Source of the DNA: Anticarsia gemmatalis
Lineage: Eukaryota > Arthropoda > Insecta > Lepidoptera > Erebidae
NCBI RefSeq assembly: GCF_050436995.1
Contig: NC_134746.1
Coordinates: forward strand, 14,196,501 to 14,260,500
DNA length: 64,000 nucleotides
Direction of reading: 5' to 3'
How positions within the stretch are numbered: the first letter of the stretch is position 1; each line of letters starts with the position of its first letter. The notes beneath the pieces were generated by a model. That model searched no databases. It had not been told where the DNA came from and was given only the letters and a program-made list of their open reading frames with translations. Of the stretch, positions 12,097-24,370 are shown piece after piece. Made by a program: the position numbers and the translations under genes.

Positions 12097-14254
12097 GTAT
12101 TAATCAGTCACACGTTATATAGATAATGAGGTACTAGATTCTATTATCGGGATGAAAAGTTTTTTTTTAAATAGACATAAGTCCCAGGTTCATCTCTCTG
12201 AAAGGTAATATTCTGTACAAAAAAAATAAGTGTTTGTTTTGGTTAAAATACTTTTGCTTCGTCCGAGAATTGAACCTAAGTAAATACAATCATGTGTAAC
12301 TTTAACTTTTGCGCTCAAAGTATGTTATTTGGTACATAATTAGTAGACATATAGCAATTAACATGTAATAATTAAACTAGCGTCTAGACTTGCGATTATT
12401 CTAGATCTTTCGCCGGCTCTTGTAAATTATTCATTACTAACATTCCTAGTAAAATGGTTACTAGGTAATGGAAAATATAGATTGGTAGGGAGAAAATATA
12501 GAGCGTGCTTGGTGAAGGAAAACATCGAGATAAAATTATATGTGCTAGATAGTTCTATAAAAAGTTTTCAACAGGCATTTTGCGACAAAGATAGAGTCAA
12601 GTTACCCCACTCCTTCATGTAGGCTGTAGATCTTTGTCCAACATTGGGTAAGGGTATAAAATAACTATAGTTTTAACGGACGATTTAACCAAGGGCTAAT
12701 TAAATTTCACAGTATAAAAATAAGTTTTCAGTTTAGTGGACGATCTACTAAATAAAGTGTATGATGATAAGCTAATTTGAAAGATATTTAGCAATGTCTA
12801 ATACAAGCCTAAATTTAGTAAAAAATACCTAGGTTTGTTACCCCTTAACTATAACATAATGCTTTCAAACTATGTCAAGAAGTGTGAAATATATTTCTAT
12901 ATTAAACATTGCCCTATTTTAATAAACTGCAACATCACGCGGAAAGCCACGGCTCCTGTAAAAGCCTTCCGCGAAACGTGAATAGAAAACACGTTATTTT
13001 CTTGTAATTGAAATCAGGGCGATTTAATTAACGTCCAGTGCCACCTAGCGACGACCTTGTGGTAACAATACCTACTGTCAAAAATAGCAAATATTTAAAG
13101 TGGGTTGACCCACTGTCTCTAGGAGAAAAACGTCATATGATGGTATTAAAAAAAGATGATTTAAGACGTTACTTTATGTGTACCTCCCTATGTAAGAATC
13201 GGACCGAGGGGCATTCTCTGGTTTCTGCCAGACCCTATCGGAAAATGTGTGATTGTCTATATGTATGTATGTTTTAAACATGATATTTAACGCCCAAGTG
13301 TTATTAATAGGTACCAAAATAAAAAATATTTTGTCTTACAAATAAAAATTTTCAAAAGCTTTAGAATTCCTCGTTGAAAGCTCACATCCTCTTCTCGATG
13401 TAACAATTGACAGCATTGACAGTTTCCCAACGGACCTGTCACCGACCTGTCAAACTGACGTTTTGACAGCTCGACCGTAGACATGTCTGCGATGCACGTG
13501 ATTTAAAATTAAAAACATGATGCAAAAAATAAGTTACGTTAGCAGTTAATTATTAGTTTTATAAAATTGCGATTTTTAAAGTTCAGCCATTTTTTTATGA
13601 GGTATGTTTATTTGTACTGACTGATCTCTGTAACTGCTAAGTAATTTAATTACTCTCTTTCTTCTATTAGGCTCTTTATATGACTAATTAATTGTTTATT
13701 TATATCATTTAATTTAATGCTAAGATATGCTTAGAAAAAAATTGGATTATATTTACACACCACCTCAAAATCTCTTCCAAGAAAAAGCCATGATTTATTA
13801 AGAAAAAATGTCAATAAAATAATTGTATATAAAATCAAAGGACGTTTGCGACTCGAAATTCTTCCTGTCTATAATATTTGTATCGGAACCTATTGAACGG
13901 TGTTCCAGGAACCAATTTCCGGGTGTATTTCATAAGCTGCTGTATTACGTAGTTTCTCAGGAACCTTCGGGAAGGCATCCCAATGATCTTCGAGTATCGA
14001 AACGTAATATAACGTTAATATTTTCTAAGAAATCGTGTCGAAGTTCTACCGGAAACGAAACATATTTCAAATTTAAATTTCTTTTGAGATAAATTAGATA
14101 TGATTTCGCGGAAAACGAAACGTAATTATAAAATGTTTTTGGATGCGACTAATGATTATTTAGGTCGATTTTCGTGTTGAAATAAATGGATTATTTCTGT
14201 GAAGATATTATAAAATATAGGTCAGAAATAGTAAGAAAATATACGAAGCAAAAA

Positions 14255-14335
14255 GCTGTCTCATTGCTGCATGGGTTTCCTCTTACTATGAGAGAAGAGT
14301 TAAGCCTCGAGTCCACTACGCTGTCCAAGTTTTTC
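14255..14335 (-). repeat. SINE tail fragment, minus strand
   Basis: The reverse complement reads ACTTGGACAGCGTAGTGGACTC... followed by a version of the CAAGGCCTAAACC and GGAGACCCTTGCC segments of the SINE at 45175-45260. Head missing. Confidence 0.5.
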
Positions 14336-15289
14336 AGACTTTAAAGTCTTTAAAGAGCTGTTTAATTATTTTAAGATATAAACTTAAATGTATAATACCT
14401 CCGTCTAGACCTACACAGTCATAAAGATATTGTTACACCAAGTTGCGCCAGACATAATAATTAAAATCGTGATAAAATATACGATTAAACGCAAGGAGTA
14501 GCACTTGTAACGGTAACATAATTCTTTATTTCCTGACCAATATATCAAGACCCCTGCTTTAAAACCAACTTTAGAAGTCACTAGGTCATAAAATAATGGT
14601 TGTATCTCACTCTTATTGTTTACACTTGAGAAAAACATTCGCTTTTCGATAGTAAATTGCAATGGCGTGCATATACTCTGTCTTTGTCGCACACGTGTGT
14701 TTTGTATCTTTCTGTCTCTTTCTTTAAAGAAATGCAGTTTTCACTGTTCGTCACGGAGAGTGCTCATATAAATTGGTTGTAGTTAGGAAACGCCGGGGTA
14801 TTTTTTAGAAGGTAATGCCTGTTTAAGAGGGGTTTTTTGCCAAGTCCCGTTACCAGACGATGCAGGGTTTAATTGTACGATTGGAGATAGAAAGTATATC
14901 ATTATTGTAAGTAATTTAGTCGGTTGTGTTTATCATGATTTTGTACGTATATTATGTGAAATTATCACATAATAAAAGCCTAATGTGCTATTTTTAAACA
15001 ATTCTTGACATAAAAGTGGACATACATATCACGAAAAATTACAATTATGCCTAGTTTCATTACTCCTGAATAAATATCGGTTATAAGAAGCAGTTTTCAT
15101 ACATTAGCTATGACTTTATCCATTGGTTATGTTATCTAACACTTATCCATAACCTGCAAAACTCACTCAACCCTGAATCTTCATGTTTTTGACACACGCC
15201 TAAAAACACCTAGAAGCGTAAGTAGAGACGCCTCTTACTACGATCTTTACAAACTGTTTTTGATTTCTTTTATTTAATGTACTAAATTT

Positions 15290-15523
15290 TGTTTGTTTGT
15301 TTGTTTGTTTGTTTGTTTGAACGCGCTAATCTCAGGAACTACTGATCCGATTTGAAAAATTCTTTCAGTATTAGATAGCCCATTTATCGAGGAAGGCTAT
15401 AGGCTATATAACATCACGCTACGGTCATTAGGAGCGGAGTAGCAACGAAAAATGTTACAAAAACGGGGAAAATTTGGACTCATTCTCTTAGGTGACGCAA
15501 GCGAAGTTGCGCGGGTCAGCTAG
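15290..15523 (+). mobile_element. Non-autonomous Helitron, copy 3 (5' end eroded)
   Basis: Has the GTTT run, the ACGCGCTAATCTCAGG core, the CGCAA/TTGCG hairpin and the CTAG end at 15520-15523. The 5' end lacks the intact TCTATACTAATATTATAAAG start. Confidence 0.75.
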
Positions 15524-15852
15524 TTTCATATAAAATATCAAACTCGATACTCGATAGTACCGACTGTAGAAATAGAGAACGCTACTTGTTACAATCCCTA
15601 CAAAATTCTGCTTCATACAGTATCAATATATCTTTGTATGTTTGTAAACTCATACAGAAGTAGTTTTTTCATACAAATATGATGTGCTTGTGCAATGTTT
15701 GGTTTAGATAGCGTGGCCCTGTGGTTATCAAAAGCACTCGTGGTGGTATTGTCCTTACGATTCAATGCGACGCTCATTGTGGATTGTGGAATATTACCTG
15801 TAAACCAGCTTTTTGTTTACTCTCGTTTACGTGGAAATTGTTGTAGATTAAT

Positions 15853-16102
15853 ATGAACCTCACCGGTTGGTAAACGATCTGTGGGTTAAGCAATCCTCGG
15901 CGCGGTCATTCCATAGATGGATGACCGCATAGTGGTATTTGAGATGGGCGTCTCCGTGCTTCGGAGGGCACGTAAAAAGTCGGTCCCGGCTGTTGTCTTC
16001 TAAGATAACAGTCGTTAAGTCATGTCAAAGGCCTCTCGGGCGACTTGAACAACTTTGACACTAGGTTGACCACTAACCATACGACGAACGAACGAACGAA
16101 GT
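15853..16102 (+). mobile_element. SINE with a 5S rRNA-like head (SINE3-type candidate)
   Basis: 15853-15938 resembles internal 5S rRNA: CGATC..., GTTAAGCAA, GGCGCGGTCA and TAGATGGATGACCGC line up in order with the 5S A-box, middle and C-box regions. The body that follows has CTCCGTGCTTCGGAGGGCACGTAA and CAGTCGTTAAGTCATGTCAAAGG, and the tail is an (ACGA)n run at about 16081-16101. The body is shared in part with the tRNA-headed SINE at 61644-62010. The 5' part of the 5S-like head is degraded and the exact left end is unclear. Confidence 0.6.
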
Positions 16103-16267
16103 AATAATAAATTGCTTTGTGTAACCAAAATTTGAGCCTAAACGTTTTTGAGACTACAATTCAGCCCGAAAGGCTTGTAAACGACTACTATTTTATTTTT
16201 TTTTAGTTTAGGAATTAGAAATTAATGTGACAGCAATTAAAAATAATCAAATGTAATAATTAAAGAT

Positions 16268-16335
16268 TTTGAACAGGAATTGAACCCACGACACCCAATG
16301 TAAATTCAGTAGCCAAGGTACACTTCAAAAATTTC
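16268..16335 (-). repeat. Degraded tRNA-like SINE fragment
   Basis: The minus strand reads GTCGTGGGTTCAATTCC, a B-box-like sequence, as at 6435-6515. Too decayed to assign to a family. Confidence 0.35.
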
Positions 16336-17305
16336 ATTTTCTTGTTAAATATTTCTCGCTATCTTATTAGGAAATGCCTTGTTAATGAAACACTCAAAGC
16401 CAATTAAGAATTCATACAAAAACTTACAAAATATACAGTTATCCAGATGTTGACACCATATCCCATACAATAAATGGCAATGGCATGTCAGGCAAAAAAT
16501 TGGCCAAAAAATTGGCCAAAAAAATTGGCCATAAAAACTTTGTTGTCGTAATATTGGCATGCCTGGCGCCATTCTATGGTTCCTATTAATGACATGGGTT
16601 GTAGGTGGGGTTTAGTACTACTAATAATATATTTTGTTTGTTCACAGGTAAGTTCCAGTGGTTAGCATGCACGCTGGACGTTTCTTCAACATAGATTAAG
16701 AATCATCTCAAAACCACACTACATTGGATACAAGGGTACATTAATTTTATTCATAATTTAATTTAGGCTTTCAATAATTAACTAAGGTAAGGGATTTTGA
16801 AAAACCTTACTAAAGTTTGATTATTGAATTCATCTCATAGCTTTAATACTGCTATTTGGTGTTGCCATGGCAACGCATATTAACAATAATTTGTGCGATC
16901 CACAAATAATTGTTTCGAGTCTGGTTGTCCTTTGTAACAGTCGTTTGTATGTTTGTAAAAGTTCCCGCGACACAAGAGCAATGGAGAATGTTACTAGGTA
17001 TGCCAAATCGCTTTAAATTTTGACACAGTATGGCCTGTATGTATACATATAAACTAGTTTTTGTTTGAGTCAAAAATACCGAATAGTTTTGATTTTATAA
17101 GCATTCAAAGTTTCGAAAAATATCGAGTCCCGCTAGCAGCCGCGTGAGCGGCTGTGACGTCATACTACATTGCCGTGCCGCGCGGGCCGCGTCCCGCTTA
17201 GTATTTTGGTAGTCTTAGTATAGCTTGCGTAGTATTTTGTTGTATTTTCGTCCGCTTATGTATAAAATAACTTATAATAATAGTAAATACTATTCGATTA
17301 ATAAA

Positions 17306-17413
17306 ATGGATAAAGGATTTGAAAAAGGGCAATCGGATAAACTACCTAAAATAAATGGAATAATGGTTGCGAATTATTTCGTGAAACGAATAGAGGTTTT
17401 GTTGCCTCCAAAA
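17306..17413 (+). pseudogene. Possible transposon ORF remnant
   Basis: About 36 codons start MDKGFEKGQSDKLPKINGIM and are cut by the Helitron at 17414. It could be the N-terminus of a transposon-borne protein; the LPKI..MV pattern weakly recalls proteins found with some insect elements. It is too short to assign. Confidence 0.25.
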
Positions 17414-17814
17414 TCCTACTTAATATTATAAATGTGAAAGTTTGTGAGAATGTACATATGTATGTACGTATGTACGTATGTTTGTATATGTATATATTGT
17501 ATGTACGTATGTATGTAAGTATGTACGTGTGTATGTATGTACGTACGTATGTATGTATGTACATATGTATGTATGTAGTTATGTACGTATGTTTGTATAT
17601 GTATATATGTATGTACGTATGTATGTATGTAAGTATGTACGGATGTTTGTTACTCTTTCACGCAAATTTGACTGAACCGATTACGATGAAATTTGATAAA
17701 TAGGTAGCTGAAGACCCAGAATAACACATAGACTACTTTTTATCCCGGATTCCGAAGGATCGGGATTTACGCGGCAAGGGTTTCCATGCGGACGAAGTCG
17801 CGGGCCGCTTCTAG
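17414..17814 (+). mobile_element. Second-family Helitron-like element with an expanded ATGT array
   Basis: Begins TCCTACTTAATATTATAAATG after A and ends CTAG before T. The body has TTACTCTTTCACGCAAA, CGATGAAATTTG and ACTACTTTTTATCCCGG, words of a common lepidopteran Helitron-like repeat. Between about 17456 and 17650 it carries an expanded, impure TATG/TACG array. Non-coding apart from chance Tyr/Met/Val-rich frames through the array. Confidence 0.6.
17456..17650 (+). repeat. Impure (ATGT/ACGT)n microsatellite
   Basis: Alternating TATG and TACG/TTTG tetramers for about 195 bases inside the Helitron-like element. The long frames here on both strands are artefacts of the array. Confidence 0.85.
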
Positions 17815-17866
17815 TATATTATACATATAAGTACCTAATATGTTAGATATTTACGATCACTGCATA

Positions 17867-17983
17867 TTATAATGAAACAATTTTTAACCGAAATAATCGC
17901 GAACTTATTGATTTTACATTTTTCCTGCCACAGTAAAATCAATAAACTCGCGATCAATCCGGTTAGAAATTGTTTCATTATAA
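17867..17983. repeat. 51-base hairpin with 15-base loop
   Basis: Arms 17867-17917 and 17933-17983 begin TTATAATGAAACAATTT and end TATTGATTTTAC, with only a few mismatches. It could be a young MITE or a fold-back transcript. Confidence 0.75.
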
Positions 17984-18339
17984 GATGAAGTTATTTATTA
18001 TTACTTATGTACTTACCTACATAAAATTAAATTACATTTAGGCACAACATATGATTTCCTAGTATTTGAATTGGACATTTTTAAAAGTATTTAGGGATAA
18101 TTTCAACGCATTGAGCGCGCGACCGCAAGCGGACTGTGTGAGCCAGACTGAGCAAGTGTAAAGTGACGTCACACCGTCACCGAGAGCTAGCGTCGTGCGG
18201 TTACAACTTGTTTTACTTATAAATCGAAAACTAATTGCCGTATCGAAGTAATTCTTTCACCAGTATTTTTTATTTTTAAACGAGAATATGGAGTGCTAAA
18301 AATCAAAATTAGGTAACATTCTCCATTCTTAGAGCGGGA

Positions 18340-21300
18340 GTTGTATTTTTTAATAAAATAAGAAATATAAATAATAGACATTAGCGAAGTCGCAATAAAA
18401 TAACTTAAATCCTGTATTTATTTTCCAATAAATACAAAAATAAGTATACCGCCACAAAAATAACCTGTTTGGAGTGGCACTAGGGTGCAGTCTACCGGTG
18501 TAGTTAGATCGTGAACGTGGGAACTAAGACTAAGAGACTAGATATATAGATCACATGTAGATTATAGAATAAAAAAGTGATTATCGGACACACGCGACTT
18601 AGAACCCCTTTTTGAAATTTTAGGGTATGTTTTTGCTTAAAAATATAACGTATAGTGTTTCCGGGTTTGAAAACCATCTTTAAGGTAAATTGTATATAAT
18701 TTGTTAAACGTGAAAGTGTAGCTTCAGTTTAACTTACAAAATTATGGTTAATGTCAAAGTCAGCTGGGCCAACATTTAAAGGAAAAGTATCCCTCCTTAA
18801 TAAACCTAAACCTGCAAAACGAAACTTAAAGCCACCAAGATTTCAAAAAACAATTTTTAAAAAATAAAATGTGTTAGGTGGCTATTTATGCCTAGGAATC
18901 GAATACGGGACTCCACCCCATAATCTGAGTAGAAACTGACGGTTAATTAACGTTATCTGACATTTAACCAACATCAATTAATCATGGATACGCCTTTCAC
19001 AGTTACGGATAGTAAAAAATAGTTTAACACCGACATATTACTGTTTCAATTATGCAAGTTAGGTTAGGTTAGCATACGGATTAAAAACTAACTAATTTCG
19101 AAGAAAAAACTTGCAAAACGCCACCCCAAACACTAGTTTTTCATCTAATTAAATTATTATAAATGCAGAGGTTTCTAAGAATTCGAAAGGTTTAAGTAAA
19201 TTTAGCACACATATAGTTAAGAACCTGGATTAATACATAGGATGTTTTACCCCCCGAAAATTTCCACAGACGCTGTTACGATCAAGACTTAGAATAAAAT
19301 AAAATGAAATCGTTTTCTAGAGCCTATTTCGTAAAAGCCTTAAAAAGTGTGTGTTAATGTGTACTTTACACATTAACACACACTTTTTAAAGCTTTTAAT
19401 AGCATTGCAATCGATTACTACACTAATTATGACCGGATTAATTCCCTGTCAACAAGTTACTCAACAATTGCCCAATAAACAAACAATAACGCCAAAAATA
19501 CACATTTCCTCACTCGAACTCGTCAAAACATCCACAATGGAAACACAGAAATTTCTCGAACTTTTCCTCAATTTCCCTTTAAAGAACAAACGATAAATAT
19601 TTTAGCAATACGGAGAATAATAAAACATATAGTATGAATCCATTCAAACTTTCGTTTACCACACCTAACACACACTAGCGCGAGGTGCACTTGTGTGTAA
19701 AGTGCATAGACGTTCCTGTTGGTGACGCACACAAGTGCACTTGTGTGTAGTGCGCCTGCCTGTGTGTGTGTAGGAAGAAAGTGCATTCTGGTTGCATGGC
19801 CGGCTAGGCGAGGGAAACTTGACATTATAGCGACGGCTACACATTGTGTGGGTAGCCGGGATCGATCCGAAGACGCCCGGTGCTATTTTTGTACGGACTT
19901 TCCTTTTCTATCAATATTGGATGGTTGGTTCCGAGTTATTGTGGGCATTGCGTGTATCAATTTAATATAACGTAAGCAGTAATGTTTCACTAAGACTTAC
20001 ACGCGCTCATCTTTAAAACTAAAATGGCTCTAGCTAAAAAAATCAGTTTCATGAAAATGATAATTTCATAAATTTTTTCCCTCTACTATTTTTCCTTCCT
20101 GTACATCGAAATTATGGAAAAAATTACACGTGTCGAAACAATCAGAAAGCATACATTTCTCTCTAAACGTCACGCACTACACACAAAACACAACATTGAA
20201 CATATCTGCAATCGTGAAAAACACAATCTTAAGACAGGCATCCCGTGTCGGTGCTGTTGTGTGTGTCAGTCATGCGCTTGCGCAGCCCACTGCACTTGCA
20301 CTAGTAAACTTGAAACAGTTCTGCGCGGTTATTACGTTTCCCTTTCACGAGGGTACTGCTGGTGCCGATATTACTGGCCGAGGCACTATACGCTAGCGCA
20401 TGGGAAAATTATGTAAGGAATTGTGGGACGTTTTGTTATGTTTTCTATGAGTTTTTTGCAAACTCATTGAATGTATATATTTACATAGATTACACAGTAT
20501 GTCATACATTAATGAGAAGCGCAAATAGCATATTTTAAAAGAAATAAAGCATTTTTATTCATCTTTTAAGCTACTTTGATGAAGTTGCTTTCTTTTGCAG
20601 GGTATTGAGAAAGTGATCGGTGCGCTTTACACTTGGTGTAGCGAACACCGGATTTGAATCCCGACCTGTTTATAAGTGCTATTCTATGGTTATTTGTATG
20701 TTTGTAAGCTTAAAACATTCATAGTTTCGTACAGACAGAAAGTAGGAGATTTGTGAAACATATTACTACTACTTTATTATTACTACTTCTTATTTTCTTT
20801 ATTTAATGTTAAAAGTTCCTCCACAGTAATTATATTTGACATTATTTGGATCAATAAAGCTAACAATTTGGAAGTCGACAAAGGGACTTAGGTCTCGGTA
20901 ATTAGGTGTCTACTAGACCTTCTGGTCTGACAAGTCTAGACTTAGACCTTGAACAGGCCTTGTAGCAAAATCTTAGAACACTATTCTCGATGTTGGCGGA
21001 ATATAACAGTTATCGTGAGACTGTTTGTCTGTTTGTTCGAAAGATAATCAAGCAGCAATCAAGTGAATTTGATATTTAAAATATCTTTTAATAGATTCTT
21101 ATCAGTGACGTAGCTTCATTTCTGTAAATAAATTACTATGGCTATTTTAGTGGGTTCACTATTTATAATTTTATTTAACAGACGGCATTGCTTCTTCGGT
21201 AGCTTTCTTAAAGTTATCATTCCAAAATAAGTTTACATTGCTACCTTAGTTACAGCTATATCTCTGCTTTAAGTCACACGGCATCCCATTACTTCACCTG

Positions 21301-22050
21301 CATTTAAAGATTTCCCAGGTAATAAAGTATAGTGATAACCCAATTACGTGAATATCCTTAGTAGATTCGATTGAAAGAGTAACATACATACATCTATCTC
21401 AAACTTTCTTATTAATAATTGTAAGATATACAAGCAGTGTCGTATGATATGTCTAGTATTATAAAATAACAGAGAGTTTGTAGGACGTTGTGTTTAGTTC
21501 AAACTAATACTTGTTGAGAAATTCTATAGACACGTGTCTACGTTGCTATTACAAGGTCTTGAAAATTTCTTTTTCTTCAGGAATATAGGAATATTTGTTT
21601 TATTCAACTTTAGGCGGTGATAAGTATATTTCTTACAGAACTTTACACCCTTAAAAAAGATTAGGGTCGATTTCCTGATTAATTGACTACCAAAAAAAAT
21701 TTTTTTTTTTAATCTCGAAAGATACCAGAAGATCCGAAACTCGGTACTTAAATACAGAAAAAAAACTGTGATGTCTTAATTTTGATGTAAATACAACTGA
21801 TTTGGAAAATAGCTTAAATTTTTGCTCATAGAAACCATGTGTCTACCTAAAGCTCTACGTTATAGAGTTGATATATAACTTGAAACTGTCAAGTATAAAG
21901 TAGGGGTGTCATTTCGTCTCGCCCTTGTCTCACTTCACACTGCCTAGGAATACCACAAACTTCTCTATCACTTTTATAGCCTACGACTACCGTACGACTT
22001 TCAACCCTTTATACAAACATAGTATATAAAAATACTTTAAAATCACACAC
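18340..22050. other. Non-coding stretch
   Basis: No credible gene. Noted: a decayed antisense tRNA-like fragment at about 18880-18965, a very small telomere-like TTAGG run (19058-19073), a perfect palindrome (19341-19389), a GT-rich duplicated phrase GTGCACTTGTGTGTA at about 19685 and 19735, and a GC-rich patch at about 20230-20410 with overlapping frames that look like chance. The rest is AT-rich with nothing recognised. Confidence 0.5.
19341..19389. repeat. Perfect 23-base inverted repeat with 3-base loop
   Basis: TAAAAAGTGTGTGTTAATGT plus GTA, a CTT loop, then the exact reverse complement. Pairing continues imperfectly into the flanking AAAGC/GCTTT. The RNA would be a very stable stem. 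Confidence 0.85.
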
Positions 22051-22270
22051 TACATTACGATCAAGCATCGAAAGTTTGACATTAAAATGTCACATTAAAA
22101 ATTAGTTCCTCAGGCATCCGCTAGGGGCGCTGATCAGTTTTTCATACAGTCAATAAGTTGATGTACTTGAAAATTAGTTCCAATGGCACCCACTAGAGGC
22201 ACTGACCTATATTTTTCACATAAAATTATAGGTGGTGGTAGAAAATCTACTGTTTTTATGTAGAGTGGTA
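22051..22270 (+). repeat. MITE-like family copies (two adjacent cores)
   Basis: Two cores sit side by side: ATCCGCTAGGGGCGCTGATCAG at about 22105 and a decayed CCCACTAGAGGCACTGA at about 22187, each after AATTAGTTCC. They follow GAAAGTTTGACATT, as in the 30.4-kb copy. No coding capacity. Confidence 0.55.
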
Positions 22271-22355
22271 GTAACGAACGATACTTGCTACGGTCTCTAT
22301 AAACTATTATTGCTATGCATTCATACATCTTGTCATACGTGCCCACTGATTACAA
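22271..22355 (+). repeat. SINE tail fragment (CATACATCTTGTCATAC type)
   Basis: TTCATACATCTTGTCATAC followed by CCACTGATTACAAGTAC, a tail also found at 37015-37105 and 41813-41895. The head is not present. Confidence 0.45.
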
Positions 22356-23813
22356 GTACTAAGCGCATCCTGCTCGAATGAATGGCTAGTATTTGCAGGT
22401 TATATTGCCAATTAGAATTCCTGTTTAAGATGAATCTATTTTTAAGATTTTTACTAGTTTTTAGAAGCGTCTCCCAAATAAAAAGAATTGTACAAATCAC
22501 TCAAACTTTGTTTTAGAGATTAACGAAAGCAAATGTCTTGAACGGAAATAAAAATAATACGGTCCCTAGTCTTAAGTATCATATGGAAAATTATATCTAT
22601 GAGTGCTTGTTTAAATTTCAGTCGTGGATTGTAAAATGGCCGGTAGAACAGATAGTCCTGTGGGTTCCTTGTTGCTAGGGAGTGTTAGACCCTTGCAATT
22701 GTGATCATTAGTTTATATGATTAAATGGGATAAACTACTTCGTCTTAGGACAATTTGTTGAAAGACATGTTATTTGACTGTCAAGCAAAATAACTGTGCA
22801 TTTTTGTATTATAATAGGACTAGGAAGAGAGATAACAAACTTTCATTTAATAAGTACTGATTATTGTTGTCAGTAACGCCAGTTTCTACGTAACGAAAAT
22901 ACTTAACCAAAAATAGTTCGTTTGTAATCCGCTAGGGGCGCTGATCAATTTGGCGTATAAAATTTCTAGACATCAGCTCGGTAATGATCGGATATCTCAT
23001 CTCATTTTTGACAGATAGTTTCATACACTGTCATTTTATCTGACAGTTATCCGGCTTTAAATAAAACTACAGAACAGTTTTAGTACATTTTCGCTTAGAT
23101 CACGCCACTTGCGACAAGATGTTCGGTATCGGCTATATCGCCGGTTTCGTGCGGCTGTCAATTACTTGCTTTTCCCAACTCGTTCGCACGCTCGAGTTTT
23201 TCACCGAGAACAATGTCGTCACAGTTTCCACTTTCGTTTTCACTGATGGACGGTGATCCGACGCAAAAACACCCAATGTAACATGCTATGTACTGCCTGC
23301 AATCTATGTAGTATTGTTTCCTTTTATTTGCGTCTAGATTTAAAGGCAATCGAGACCAATCATAGGTCCACATTTAACCGTTTTCAAGCCCTACTTTTCA
23401 TACAAACTATTTGATGAAAAGTATCTATCGTAATAATACAGTTGTCTAAATGTTTCTATAATATGATTATACCTCCTTCACAAATTTGCCTGGCAGCCTA
23501 CTACAGATTTAATTAAACTCATAGAAAATCATAGAAATTAAAATAGGTTAAGTTCAAAGTTACTGGTAGTAAACAAAAATGTTGAGTTTTTTTCTTTTCT
23601 ACTTGACCCTAGTTTCGAATCTGCAATTAACAATACAAACTTACACCCTTGCTATACCTAATGCAAAGATCGTATTTAAAAGACTTTTCCCATTGTTATT
23701 AAATATAGGAAACATATCACCAACTTCATCAACTTAATATACAAACGGTACAATACTGTATCATGTTTGTTTATAGTTTTCACTCTCTGTATTTTTCTCG
23801 TGAGTGAAAATAC

Positions 23814-23895
23814 CTCCTCCTCCGCCGCCGCTCCGGGCGCGTCGTATGCGCAGGCGAGGCGCGGCGAAGAACGAGGCGAGACGCGCCGGCGCAAT
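23814..23895. other. Isolated GC-rich patch
   Basis: CTCCTCCTCCGCCGCCGC followed by CG-dense sequence, within AT-rich DNA. It could be a small CpG-rich regulatory patch or part of a repeat. The Arg/Ala-rich minus-strand frames here are not convincing. Confidence 0.4.
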
Positions 23896-24316
23896 GCGTG
23901 CGAACTGTTTTTCTAACAACGTAATGAGATTAGTGGATCGTGTTAGCTTTTTATGATTCAATACTGTTTTAGGTTTTATAGTTACGGAGAAATATCGTTT
24001 ACTGAATGGTACAATACGTGTAACGGAAAAAGTTATAAATTGATTTTTGTAGTTTGATAAAACTTTTGTTAAGTTTGCTTAGTGGTATCCTTACATTGTT
24101 TCAGTATAAGATAGAGTCATCTTACAGTTATGCATTTATCGTTATATTATGGAAAGAAATCAAAGACTCTTGACCAGTTTGGTATACCATGAGCTAATCC
24201 ATGTCATATAAGAATACAGATAAATTTGTACTTAAAGATACATAAGTTGACACAGCAATGCTAATTCTAACTCTCCTCTGATAGAGACGAGCCTATTGAC
24301 GTTTTTTTTTATATGA

Positions 24317-24370
24317 GATTAAACGCTATTGAATAGATCAACTATCGCTAAATGTACCTCAGAAACCGAG
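24317..24370 (-). repeat. Half copy of the 30979 MITE
   Basis: Carries the AAACGCTATTGAATA segment in reverse complement to the 31-kb copy and the AAATGTACCTCAGAAACCG end. The other end is absent. Confidence 0.5.

Larger units (their letters stand above)
10052..15289. other. Non-coding stretch with degraded repeats
   Basis: No gene seen. It contains an interspersed repeat at 10614-10695, a SINE-body fragment at 11448-11550, another repeat fragment at 11571-11735, a tandem duplication at 11978-12096, and a minus-strand SINE-tail fragment at about 14255-14335 (the same tail as the SINE near 45180). A hairpin-forming sequence with CGGAA/TTCCG pairing lies at about 12938-12985. The rest is AT-rich and unrecognised. 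Confidence 0.5.
16963..18339. mobile_element. Diverged DNA transposon relic with long inverted ends
   Basis: The left side TCCCGC...AATGGAGAATGTTAC is matched in reverse complement at the right end (CTCCCGCTC..AATGGAGAATGTTAC). Further in, GAATAGTTTTGATTTTATAAG pairs with TAGTTTTCGATTTATAAG, and GCTAGC...TGTGACGTCA..TACA-TGC pairs with its counterpart. Inverted ends of roughly 250 bases are therefore likely, though diverged. Inside lie a short ORF remnant (17306-17413), an inserted Helitron (17414-17814) and a 51-base hairpin (17867-17983). Superfamily not determined. Confidence 0.5.

Noticed and set aside
12938..12985. Possible microRNA precursor
   Set aside because: Pairing is short and interrupted, and no known insect microRNA seed was recognised.
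17434..17703. Tyr/Met/Val-rich ORFs on both strands
   Set aside because: They translate the ATGT microsatellite; no protein signal.
19058..19073. TTAGG repeats (insect telomere unit)
   Set aside because: Only two to three units; expected by chance or as part of another sequence.
20114..20416. Overlapping 100- and 88-codon frames
   Set aside because: Cys/Thr/His-rich chance sequence in two frames of the same DNA, with no domain and no splice context.
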